From contig JAZARR010000201.1 of assembly GCA_037389465.1 (NCBI GenBank), positions 868,001-932,000 of the forward strand: DNA of 64,000 bases, in the 5' to 3' direction. This DNA comes from Baylisascaris procyonis. Its lineage: Eukaryota; Nematoda; Chromadorea; Rhabditida; Ascarididae. The notes beneath the pieces were generated by a model. That model searched no databases. It was not told the DNA's origin and saw nothing but the letters and a program-made list of their open reading frames with translations. Position numbers and translations under genes: made by a program. How positions within the stretch are numbered: the stretch's first letter is position 1; every line of letters begins with the position of its first letter. Positions 12,750 to 22,889 of this stretch are shown here, piece after piece.

Positions 12750-14190
12750 TCATTTATGTGCGCTTGTCTCTTCGCTTGATTGGCATCGCATTTGCAAAGT
12801 GAAATGCCTCGAAAATTGATGAAGTCTTCTCAGCGACGTAAGCTCATATATGTTAATAGTTCATTTTCCATGCTGGTTTCTTACCCATTTTGGTATTCTT
12901 TGTTGACCATTTAATCATCCAAAGACATTCCAGGTGATCGGCTAACTATTACTCGTGAACAGGTATTTGTTCCATTTTAATATGTTTTGCTGAAAGGTTA
13001 TTGGTGCCGTTTTTTTCAGCTTATCTGGTTATCCTTTCAACCAATTAGTCGATAAATATTTACTATTTTTGCTCAAATTTGAATTATTGATCCTATGTTT
13101 CAGGGCTAGTCTAGGTACTTCTTATGTGCGTTAATTTTGACGAAGAAATTCAATCCATATCATTTAAATCGCTGAGGGATTTTGCCGAACTTCAAAGCTA
13201 CGGCACATCTTGAAACGTCCATTGCATTTTTTTTTAAAAAAACGTATCGACTTCAGACGAATCATTTCATCGTTTCAAACTTTTTACAAACATGTCAAAT
13301 GTCCACTGAATTTTTTCCACTTTGCAAATTTTTCCCAATTTTTGAAAATTTCCGATAAAATTTCATCAGGTATGGCATCCTTTACTTATCAATTAAGACA
13401 ACTTTATCAGATATTGCAATTTTTTCATATCACTATTCATATCAGATATCATATCAGACACTTATCAATTACTAACGAATACAGAGCAATCCCATCAAAA
13501 TTTCTACACTCGATACTGCCACATATTTCGTCACAAGTTAAAGGTGATCACATCCTGCAATTAAACGAAAATTTCAGCATCATTTTCGACCTAAAAATCC
13601 TAACAATTTGAACGCAATGATAATCTCATCTATGTGCGTCAATTGTTGCATTATACTTTCCATTGAAATTATTAGCTCAATTTGAACCATTAAAGCATTT
13701 CACTGCAGGCGTTGAAACTTTCTGACTATGACAATACGAAATGCAATGCATCGCAATGAGAACATTCGGAAAGATTATTTGAAGAACAATTTCCTTTGTG
13801 CACCTCTAATTAAAATCTCTCCTTTTAAACATATTTCCTTTCGGTACTACTGCTGCTACTTCTTACTAAATGGACGATATTGTCCTAAGCGGTAGTGGTA
13901 ACGCTAACATTGATTAAGACTACTATTGGTGGCATTATTTTTGATAACACTACTCGGATAATAGTAGAAATATGGACTTACAATGGCTAACTCTAGAAAG
14001 CGAATTTCTTTACGGTGGCGATGCTATAAGGACGTCCTTTATTTCCTCCTCGCGACAGTTCGGTCGTTGTCATCCAGCATATATTCGCCCTTTTCGTGGG
14101 CTCTTCCATGATAAGTTGCTCCCCGACAATGTTTGAGATTCCTTACCTGACAGTCATTTCAACGGAATCCCATTTCCCAATATACCCCCG
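12750..14190. other. Region with unresolved coding-like frames
   Basis: Contains a 133-codon plus frame (13210-13611) of Phe/Ile/His/Lys-rich composition that may be chance. A minus-strand stretch at 14190-14030 has several plausible frames, including GKWDSVEMTV before an AG|GTAAGG donor at about 14137. The latter could be an alternative 3' exon of the chain ending at 14198. Confidence 0.3.
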
Positions 14191-14197
14191 CACTCAA

Positions 14198-14796
14198 TTA
14201 AGTGAGATGCTGCTTTCTTGTTGGCTCATCCGCTATGACAATCGGTGATTCGTTTGCGACTGCTGCTTCCCCCAAATAACCAGCAGTGTTAGTGAACGTG
14301 GTGTGAAGGATCGGCCTTTATTTTACTGCGCTTAAATGACATTTGAAATAATTTTTCAATTGCATGTAACGATTGCCAAACGATCTCAGTATTCCACAGG
14401 TGATCTGAGTTTCGGCATTTGAATGTTTTCAGTAAAAATTATTAGTTTCTTCGGCAGACTATCACCGCAAATGCTTCCTTCAGTTGGATGCTGAGGTGAT
14501 GCTGCCGCTGAAGATACGATCCGGAATGTTGGCGCTAACCGGTTTCGGACATCCTCTCGAATCTACATTAGTCTGAAATTACTACAAAAGACTTCAGGAC
14601 TGCAAATTGTATTTTGCACATTTTGGAGGATAGATGCATTGAGGTTTGAACAGTGAACTATCGCCAAGTTTTGCACTATTGCACACAGGTATCGTCACTC
14701 TGTTTAATGATAACGGCAGGATTATTGAAAAAGTTTCAGAAATATTTTTATCTCTCATTCTTCTTTGATTTTGTCCGTACAAATCAACAGAGTTCA
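14198..14796 (-). CDS. Unrecognised protein, four-exon chain
   Basis: Minus-strand exons 14796-14699, 14562-14466, 14404-14327 and 14265 (or 14262)-14198 (TAA) join with phases 0, 1 and 1. Splice marks include AAACTCAG acceptor, G|GTGATA and A|GTAAAA donors. About 111 residues are encoded: NSVDLYGQNQRRMRDKN at the start, then a Ser/Ala-rich stretch (SSAAASPQHPTEGS), an amphipathic helix (WQSLHAIEKLFQMSFKR) and the C-terminus EPTRKQHLT. The first exon begins with a split codon, so coding sequence continues upstream. An alternative 3' end using the exon near 14190-14137 is possible. No family is recognised. It may be part of the same large gene as the chains at 11.2-10.0 and 9.1-7.4 kb. Confidence 0.5.
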
Positions 14797-14799
14797 CTA

Positions 14800-16250
14800 T
14801 TTACGACGTAAGGTGCAAATCTATTCCATTATACTTTTCCTTTGTTCTGCAGACGATCGTAAGTATTCAGCTGTTCTGCAAAACAACGTATCATAGCCTA
14901 TTCTTTGACGCATTTCTCTGTTCCTTTCAATGACACAAATCTATAGACATCAAATAAAAAAGAACCAATACATCTTTCAGCTTACAAATTTAAATGTTTA
15001 TAATCTCGTCATACAATACAATCGAAGTAAATATTTTCAGTTTTCTTTTGAGAAATAGACAATTTAATAAAATGCTTCATCAACTATAATAGTTGAATTG
15101 ATGTGGTTAAGATGAAATTCGTTATGTGGTCACAGAGAGATGCTAAAATTGAGTATAATAGTGGGCGGGATTGAATGGTGAGACAAGCTTTATGAGTCTC
15201 ATGAGTACGATTGCCATTTTTCGAACTCTTTTCGTTTTGCTCCTTTCTTTTTGTGCAAAACACTTTTTCGTCGCTCATTTATCTTCGAACGCAAAATTAT
15301 TCGTCTCTATTTTTCCAACCTTTTCTCGTTTTGTTTTTCTCATCTATTATTTTATATTTAAGCGTTCGATATAACATTTTTTTTAAATGGTGGTTCCTCT
15401 ATACCTAATAGGGCTTATTTATTTGTATAAGTAATTACCAAGTAGTAATTAGATTGCTGTAGATGTTGCACTCAGTTTATAACACTAATGAAATTCTAGA
15501 GAACCCGTGGATAGCCACGACTTGAATGATAAAACATATTTTTGAATAATGAAAAATTTTGAATAGAGTAAATAGTGAAAAATTTTTGAATACAATAAAG
15601 TGGCTTAAGTGAAGCGCTTCAGGTTGAATTAGAAATAACATTTTTTTGTGTATATCGGTCAGCCTGACAAATGAATGAGTGATCAGTTCAAATAAATTAT
15701 TGTTCATGGGAAGAAATAGCTGGAAAGTTGACGTTGATCGGATGGCCTTCAGATGGAAACAAGAGGATATCTCATAAATTGCTCGTTAACTATCCTGGAA
15801 CAGTTATATGTGATCACTCATATGACTGTTAGTTAATATATGTAATCGATTGGCATCTGAGTGAATGCCATAACCAGCATAGGTGCTGTTGATGCATAAA
15901 ATTAATAAGAATATTCGATTTTTACGTTAAATTTCATCGTATTTATTATTGAATACTCGAAATATTTAGAAATAACTAGTGAATTTTTTGTTACTATATT
16001 TTCCATTTCTTATCCACAAATTCTCCAGCTTCGATCTTCAAAGAACATTGAAATTTTATTATACTAGTCGTATGTTGCATCGAATTTAGTAGATCCGCCT
16101 TAGTGACGATAAAACACTGCAATATTCTATCGCAATGGCACCAATCTTATTTTATTTCGCATTCGACATCACTAATTTTTTGAACGAGTGCTCAAGACGT
16201 TAGTTAAGAGTGCAAATCATTCGATGTCTTTTTCAGTCTTTCCTTCGAAG
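14800..16250. other. AT-rich DNA, no supported gene
   Basis: Overlapping open frames on both strands at 15084-15408 (hydrophobic on plus, basic on minus) cannot be assigned. No splice chain was found. Confidence 0.35.
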
Positions 16251-16251
16251 A

Positions 16252-16334
16252 TTATTTATTCGGCTCGGCGCATTTTTCAATTGTTTTGAGAGCTTCAGCT
16301 GATCGCCAAGGACCTGATTTCATCTCTTGCATTG
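16252..16334 (-). CDS. Candidate terminal exon, unknown product
   Basis: The minus strand reads acceptor TATATGTATAG, then 26 codons ([19 protein letters not shown]) to TAA at 16254-16252. AATAAA overlaps the last codons and the stop. The exon begins with two bases, which fits the phase-1 donor of the exon at 21120-21021, but intervening exons are likely. The acceptor sits beside the (AAAT)n/(TA)n array. Confidence 0.4.
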
Positions 16335-16345
16335 CTATACATATA

Positions 16346-16485
<140 letters not shown>

Positions 16486-16489
16486 ATAC

Positions 16490-18500
16490 TGAAATCGTTT
16501 CATCCTATTTTTTCACTTTTGTATGTTGATTCGCCTGACTGGTTGAAATGTAAAAAGCACGTACCGTGCATTGCGCTGGGCATAGTCTCCCACTTATTCA
16601 GCCATCCCAAAGGATAACTGTCGTTTACTCTTAACCTTCGGTCCTTCTGTGTTCTTTCGCTTAGCGTTCACTGAATATCTTTCATAAGTACTTGAATGGT
16701 TCATGCCTTATGCTCGCAAACGCATTCACCATGAAAAGTTAAATATACGCATAATTACAAACGTCATGCTTCTAACAAATCAGAAAGTTTACAAACTTAA
16801 CTAATGCTAACGAAAGTTAGGCGATAAAATTTAGCCAGCATTACGAAAGTTTTAGCGTACCAGGAAGTTCCCGCAAGATGGGAAATTTCTGCACATAACC
16901 GTATGAAAATATTTTGGTAGATCAGAAAACATTAGAAAATTTTTTGTTAAACCAAAACATATACTTGCTTATTGCAGAAAATTTGCTTTTTTTGGGACGA
17001 TTGAAAAATTTCGCTACACTCTCTCACAATCGGGTGAAATTCCATTGAATTGTTTGAGCAATTCGATATTTTTACCATTTAATTGTAATAATTTTCGTTT
17101 TTTTTTTCTGAAATTTCATCATTTATGTTAAGTTCATATTTTATTTAATACTAAGGTAGGGGTAATATTCGTTGCATGTTTTCCGTCGAGTAAACAATCT
17201 ATAATTTTGCTTGTAATTATATTTCGCTTCGCTAATATCACAGTTGCTTAATTCAATTACGGCCAAAACAATTTTCTATTGATATTCCCTCTCATTGGCA
17301 CTATAAGTCTATTGTTGTGTCAAGCAATCGACATAAGAGCGTTATTTCTATGCCTCATTTGTCGTCAACTCTTCATGAAAAGTGTACTTCGAAATATGAT
17401 TGAAGTTATAGTTTTTTCTTCCTTTTCATCTGTATGAGTGTTTATTTTCCAAAATTTTAGCAGCTATTTCAGCAAATGAAACTTTCAATCTTATTTTGTG
17501 ATACTTTGCAGTTTATATTTTCTAGTGAGAATTCATGCAATGATATTAGTTTTGTATGAAATTCAACTCAAAAACCTTTCATTCTCCTTGCTATCGAAAG
17601 AAGATAGAAGCAACGATGAAATTTGTAATTAAATTCGCTTGCAGATAATTGCATTAATGCGCCCATGCGATCCTATACGTAGGGCTAACAGGTAAAAGTG
17701 TTTACTGAGGATAACAGGTGATTTGGGTCGATAGCTAGTGGCGATCTAATTCTGTGAGCTTACATCTGCAAAACACTTTATGATGGGTTCATATTTAGCT
17801 GGGTCTACTTTTCCGGCAGCTCCTCGCGACAATCACTGAAGCTGCAGCTACCAAATTTAGCGAACGTAACCCGTACTATATGACAACTTCCGCGAATCTC
17901 AATATGAATTTCCTAATAGCAAAGAAATTCAATTAAAATTCATCGATAGCTTATTCAAAATACATGATGAGAGCATCAGAATGTGCTTAAATAATCAACC
18001 TGAACCATTTATTGGAAGCACCTGTCGTTTTTCTTTTCTTTTTTTTTTTTTTTGAGGCATGAGGCAACAATGGAGAGCGGAAAAAGTGACATGGATAAAT
18101 GGATCTCGAGTAATATTTTACTACTTAAATACATTTGAATAAAAGAGTTGATCTGTGATATGTTTATCAAAGATATGTTTGCGCATTTGCATATATTAAT
18201 GGGATATCTTAACACTTCTTTTTTTCCTGTCCATCTAAAACATTCGAATGGTACGTATCTGAAATTTCATTAGGTTCTTAATAAATCAACTTTTATTATG
18301 AAGTGGGAAATTTTCGTCCCATTTTGAGATGAAATTAAAACTGAATTTATTAAAATAGGCGGAGTTTTTGTTTCAACACCTTATCAAAACTGCCTTCATG
18401 AATTCTCTCTTGCTATTCTCAAATTAAAAATTCGTGTTATGCGCATTATATTTTACTCTTGTTCAAAAAAACAACAATATTCCCCACCCGAATTGAAAAA
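16490..18500. other. AT-rich DNA, no supported gene
   Basis: Likely intronic or intergenic. No frame with matching splice signals was found. Confidence 0.35.
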
Positions 18501-18502
18501 TT

Positions 18503-18524
18503 ATTTATTTATTTATTTATTTAC

Positions 18525-18563
<39 letters not shown>

Positions 18564-18592
18564 TTTGTTTATTTATTTATTTATTTATTTGC
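18503..18592. repeat. (TTTA)n tetranucleotide array
   Basis: About 22 TTTA units with rare TTTG or CTTA variants. The minus-strand flank reads GAATGAGC before (AAAT)n, which recalls the simple-repeat tail of non-LTR elements, but no element body was recognised. Confidence 0.9.
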
Positions 18593-18985
18593 TCATTCCG
18601 CTTATCTATTTGATTATTCATTTATTCACACATTTATTTCGACTACCCGAAATGGGAAAACATACAGAATATGTGGATATGCACAGCAAGGAGCATCTTT
18701 CGTATAAGCACAATATAGACTACTATGGTATTGTAAGGAATCTTACGAATAAATCTTACGCACTGTTCCAATTTTTGCTTAATATTGAAACTTTCTATTA
18801 CACTTCGAAACTGAAAAAATCTCCAAAAAATTCACTTGAGAAAACATCGCTATAAAACAGCTTCAGAAATTTTTCATTTAATTCATTATACTATAAAATC
18901 GATTCGAATTAATTGTAATATGCAAATGAAGTCGACTGCAAAAGATTGCCCATAAGATATACGCAGTAAACATCGTTGTAAACAG

Positions 18986-19255
18986 TCAACAATTATTGGC
19001 AATTGTGCACAACACGACTGTTGAATGCACAGTTGCCGTATCGAGTGCTAAACGGTGCCAGCTTCCGATATCCACATAGTTCAATTGGCTATTCATTAGC
19101 AGGCAATAATATCTTATCTCATATTTATTCGTCAGTTGAACCCGTCGAATTAATTGCTCTTCTTCATACTTAAGAATGGTTTCTGACCAATTATGACCAA
19201 GAGGTAAAATAACGAGGGGAGGATTTTTCATTGCAGAAAAAAATTTAGTTTTATA
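18986..19255 (-). CDS. Candidate coding exon or small ORF, unknown product
   Basis: A minus frame begins at an ATG near 19230 (MKNPPLVILPLGHNW), continues with EEEQLIRRVQLTNKYEIRYY and DIGSWHRLALDTATVHST, and ends at TGA (18988-18986), about 80 codons. Codon use is strongly coding-like. A poly-pyrimidine run (TTTTTTTCTG) lies just before the ATG, but no AG is placed for an internal exon. It may therefore be a first exon or a short gene. No family is recognised. It lies among other minus-strand exons (22.9-16.25 kb) and may belong with them. Confidence 0.4.
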   Translation of the reverse strand, partial: YKTKFFSAMKNPPLVILPLGHNWSETILKYEEEQLIRRVQLTNKYEIRYYCLLMNSQLNYVDIGSWHRLALDTATVHSTVVLCTIANNC

Positions 19256-19259
19256 TATT

Positions 19260-20570
19260 CGTTGTATAACAACGCAACGATTATGCTTCATTGCAATATG
19301 TTCATTTTGCTCGCATATTACATGTATACCTAAGGCGGAGACAATTACATGGATTGGTCAATTTCTTTGTGGGCGATCATTACTCAAAAAGACTACCAAT
19401 CGACGATAAACCTTATAGCGTGTTTCTACGTTGCAACATTCCACTAACTTCAATCACCAATTTATGTCGAATCTTTATCTTTTCATTGAAGTTTTGAATG
19501 CTTTAGTATTGTTAATTAAATCTAAGAGCATTATGCAGCTATACTATAAGTTGTGAACGTGCTTCATACCAAGAGGCTTTTCACAAGTATTTTAGTCACT
19601 CGTTGAAACCCCTACTCGTTTATTACCTTTTAGTTTTCGCTTGAATACTTAATAATATTAACACTGATGATCTGAGTACATGAGTAAACTTTAAATATAA
19701 TTGACCGAAAAATTACGATGTGAATATTATTCAGAAAATGTAAATCATAGTATTCATACCTGTATTTGTTCCCTATGTATAACTAAGCAATATCCGTATG
19801 TTGGCAACGTTTATAAGTCTAAAAGTTTGTTGACAGAGATTTGCTAATATATGTTTGTTTATTTAGTGAATTTTCGCCAAATTTTCGAGTATCGTTGCAA
19901 ATTATCGCGCATTATTTTGTGCTAGTTGATTGGTGCTCTTCAAATAAAAACTTTTTCAGCGTACTGAGAGAGCAGGGGTTAAGTGGGTAGAGAACGCAAC
20001 GATATATGACGACTTATGATTGTGTTTACAAAGCGTCAATGATACTATTCCTTAGAGAGTTTGTGGGGTCAAGATGGCCGAAAATAACTAAATGAATGGT
20101 ATGAATAGCTTTTGCTCTTTTTTTTTAAATGGAGACCCTCAGTCGGATTATTCAATCTATTTCCGGTATCCTAACGATTTATTTAGCGACACTGATTTGG
20201 ACCCGAATAAATTTATGTTATATTTCAAAATTTCGCTTATATCTTTAGCAACAATAACGGAAAAACACCGAACATTATATTTCTGAATTAATTGAGGAGC
20301 ATCATCCAACTATTAGAACCGCATCTAACAACGCTATTCTCATTGAATATTAAGCAATGATCGGATAATTGAAGAGTTTCTGTAGAAAAATTTGACCGAA
20401 AGAGTGCTCGTCCATTCTCCTTCCCTCTTTCCAAACCCCTGCTCCCTAACAAACTGAAATGATTTAATTTTTTAAGACATTATCCCTTTGGCCGTTCCTC
20501 TGAAAGGCTTACAATACTGAGTTCTCAACAAGTTTGTGAACGAAAATTTATAACTTCTGTTTCATCCGAA
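19260..20570. other. AT-rich DNA, no supported gene
   Basis: Nothing is splice-supported. A short Asp/Asn-rich plus frame at 20092-20286 is unassigned. Confidence 0.35.
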
Positions 20571-20578
20571 ATTTTGAA

Positions 20579-20672
20579 GCAACACCGTTTTTATGCACAA
20601 CATTTGCGCACTGATGACCGAGAGAAATGCGGTGCTGAAGAAGATTATGGATATAAAAAAACGCATGCATGC
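20579..20672 (+). CDS. Possible plus-strand terminal exon, unknown product
   Basis: A plus frame of about 31 codons (NTVFMHNICALMTERNAVLK) follows an ATTTTGAAG acceptor-like site and ends at TAG near 20670. Codon use is good and the peptide is a basic amphipathic helix. No partner exon was found. Confidence 0.22.
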
Positions 20673-20712
20673 TTAGATACATTGCAATTATTTATTTTTA
20701 GTTTCTTTTATT

Positions 20713-20714
20713 AT

Positions 20715-20748
<34 letters not shown>

Positions 20749-20752
20749 ATAC

Positions 20753-20785
<33 letters not shown>

Positions 20786-20812
20786 TAGATATATATATAT
20801 ATATATATATAA
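20713..20812. repeat. (TA)n microsatellite, interrupted
   Basis: TA run with TATG, ACGT and AGATAGAT interruptions. Confidence 0.9.
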
Positions 20813-21020
20813 AGTGCGAAGGATCTTTTGAAGCGCACTCAGAAGCGCTCGTATGAAAGTAGAAAGAAAGAAAAAGACATCGAGAAATGCAAAAAATTTT
20901 TGACTTCCTAGTGCTCCTTTGTGGTCCACACTTGAGGTTCTAGTCAATGCAATCGCCTGCCGCCTCAACATGCTATGAATAAATAATCGCTGCCGCTCGA
21001 ATCAATCACCACTCACTTAC

Positions 21021-21120
21021 ATTCTCCATCAACAGAGAAGGCCCATGTAGCATGGCCTTGGCTGATTAACCAGTAAGCTGGTCTCCAAAACATCACGGGA
21101 AAACAGTAGAGCTGTGTGAT
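21021..21120 (-). CDS. Internal exon of a minus-strand gene
   Basis: This is one of the best-marked exons in the window. It has acceptor CTTTGTTCTTTGAACTCCAG, 33 coding-like codons (ITQLYCFPVMFWRPAYW and then HATWAFSVDGE) and a perfect T|GTAAGT donor at 21020. Phase is 0 in and 1 out. The peptide is aromatic-rich. No family is recognised. It probably joins the exon at 21514-21325 (phase-0 end). Confidence 0.6.
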
Positions 21121-21142
21121 CTGGAGTTCAAAGAACAAAGAG

Positions 21143-21144
21143 TA

Positions 21145-21180
<36 letters not shown>

Positions 21181-21240
21181 GAAAGAAAGAGAGAGGGAGA
21201 GAGAAAGAGAGATAGATAGATAGAGATAGAGAGAGAGGTA
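21143..21240. repeat. (TA)n tract followed by GA-rich tract
   Basis: TA repeat at 21143-21180, then GAAA/GAGA/GATA-rich DNA to 21238. On the minus strand this is a long C/T-rich tract upstream of the acceptor of the 21120-21021 exon. Confidence 0.9.
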
Positions 21241-21324
21241 ATAATGGAGTTTCACCAGAAGAAGCAGGATAGCCGCAATCTAGCGCTAGCGTGCATGAGG
21301 AAAGGAACGGATATCACAAACTAC

Positions 21325-21514
21325 TTCAGCGGTCGCAACATCATCAGAGATAACATCCGCCTCGCAGCTGAGTTTCCTATCAAACGGATGGTTGCGCTTT
21401 CTGAACAAAGAAATTGCTCTTGCAGACGTTCCATTCAAAATGATGTAATGCGGGAAATTTCCTTCCACAGATGTCCTTTTAAGCTTCCGGTCGACACATC
21501 TGTCGTTGGTGAGG
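21325..21514 (-). CDS. Internal exon of a minus-strand gene
   Basis: The minus frame is open for about 80 codons (to TAG at 21288-21286). Codon use is clearly coding: GNFPHYIILNGTSARAISLF, then RNHPFDRKLSCEADVIS. With acceptor ACTGAG at 21515 and donor GAA|GTAGTT at 21324 it ends in phase 0, matching the next exon (21120-21021). The acceptor is weak, and the true 5' edge could be at other AGs between 21514 and 21480. The plus frame here (starting MEFHQKKQD, 21244) is read as its shadow. Function unknown. Confidence 0.5.
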
Positions 21515-21528
21515 CTCAGTATAGCTTG

Positions 21529-21529
<1 letters not shown>

Positions 21530-21608
<79 letters not shown>
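21530..21608. repeat. (TA)n microsatellite
   Basis: Uninterrupted run of about 39 TA units. Confidence 0.95.
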
Positions 21609-21611
<3 letters not shown>

Positions 21612-21676
21612 AGGGAAAGTTGAAAGGAGTACCATAGGCTTGGCTAAAAAGATCGAAAAAAAGGTGGAAATAGAAT

Positions 21677-22050
21677 GATCAGCTTTCAGTTCATATGTTT
21701 CTTCGAGAACCTACAAAAAACTATCAACGATCGTTGTTATCAGCTTCGAAGACAAACTTGATAATACTTTCGCAGTGTCAATTTCTCGACTCATAAGAAG
21801 TAACAATTCATCTTTCCTCACTGCGAACCCTCTGGGAGACGCTTCAAAAATATATGAGCAAGATCTAGGAACTACTCAATGCTGGGTCAACTATACTGAG
21901 GGATCAGTACGTCCGTTCGACGTTAGAGGAAACGAAATAGCTGAGATCGTCGAGAAACTCTACCAAATTTCGCGAATGGGCTTTCCATTAGACAGATATA
22001 TGATGCATAAGCGTTTAAGTAACTATGCAAAATCAAGCATTGCGTCATAA
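21677..22050 (+). pseudogene. Transposase-like ORF (weak CENP-B/pogo-type helix-turn-helix resemblance)
   Basis: A plus frame is open for 124 codons after TGA (21674-21676), among the longest frames here not built from a simple repeat, with strongly coding codon use. It holds GTTQCWVNYTEGSVRPF and then GNEIAEIVEKLYQISRMGFP, LDRYMMHKRL. The pattern L-x3-[IL]-x2-[MI]-[AS]-x-MGFPL is reminiscent of the second helix-turn-helix of CENP-B/pogo/Tigger-type transposases; this is recognition by eye only. No DDE catalytic part or inverted repeats were found, so it would be a fragment or a captured exon. An A|GTAACT donor near 22019 makes a host exon equally possible. It lies antisense to the minus-strand exons around it. 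Confidence 0.35.
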
Positions 22051-22377
22051 GCAAATTTCAACGATTCAATGCAAAAATGAATTATGAAAATGAGGGGAAT
22101 TGATCTGCATATGATTAAAGTGAACGAGGCGGTAGAAAATGTGAACATGAGAAGCTGAGTCGTCTAGATATGCAAACGTTCACTTATTATTATTCCTTTC
22201 CTCCATATGAATTAAACTTTTCTGTCCTCTGCTAACTACTCCAATCTTCCTTCTGCATATTTTTCGCCCCTATCCTCTCTCCTTAGTCCTTCCCATTTGC
22301 TGTGCTTAGCTTCTTCCTCTTCGCCTCTTTCTATTCTGCTTTCTTTTTATTCTTGTATGACATCTGATTAGAGAAGG

Positions 22378-22553
22378 CTACCAATTTAAACCGATAATGC
22401 AATTGTTTTTCACATCCTGCTTGTGGCTGGTGTCAGAACAATGCGCAGTTCTAAATATGCATTCCACAGACTCGTTGCTATCAGCACCATAAAGCGAAGA
22501 TAAGTTTGTTACAGCGAATCCTAGAGTCTGCAGACTTTGACAATCAGAAAAAT
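22378..22553 (-). CDS. Probable exon of a minus-strand gene
   Basis: The minus frame is open to TAG (22380-22378) with good codon use: DFSDCQSLQTLGFAVTNLSS, then NESVECIFRTAHC. A start near 22553 (ATCAAAG|AT) would match the phase-1 end of the exon at 22888-22708. The 3' edge is either a G|GTTTAA donor near 22391 or the stop. The composition (Ser/Asn/Cys) suggests a disordered or secreted stretch; no domain is recognised. Confidence 0.4.
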
Positions 22554-22707
22554 CTTTGATTTTATTCAAAGATATGTTTTTATACTTGGATTGGTGAAAA
22601 TTAATTGACAGGAAGGTTTAAAACCCACAACGTCCAGTGAGAGAAGGCTGAGATGAGTAGGAATCAAATCGGAATGTACGGAATAAACCCCGGAAGAAAG
22701 GAAAAAC

Positions 22708-22888
22708 CTGAACACTCCGGTTTATTTTCGTTGTAAATTTCAGCTCTTTTTAATGGGCCAATTGTCGAAGTTTCATAGTTAGATGAATGCATAGTTTTCA
22801 CTGAGCTTGCTGCGATAGGAATCTTTAGCGTTTCGATTGTGCTGTCATTTGGGAGAGGCAATGCTCGTTCACTTTGACAGCTCCTTAG
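22708..22888 (-). CDS. Probable exon of a minus-strand gene, Ser/Thr/Pro-rich
   Basis: The minus frame runs from acceptor GAAGATTAG (phase 0) for 60 codons to a G|GTTTTT donor (phase 1). It encodes ALPLPNDSTIETLKIPIAAS and SSNYETSTIGPLKRAEIY. This is a likely unstructured linker rich in phosphorylatable Ser/Thr. It is the most upstream exon of the 22.9-16.25 kb minus-strand set; the gene's 5' end was not found. The donor is not a strong consensus. Confidence 0.42.
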
Positions 22889-22889
22889 C

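Noticed and set aside
13210..13611. 133-codon plus ORF
   Set aside because: Phe/Ile/His/Lys-rich, no acceptor, donor or recognisable motif. A frame this long is not improbable in DNA this AT-rich and pyrimidine-biased.
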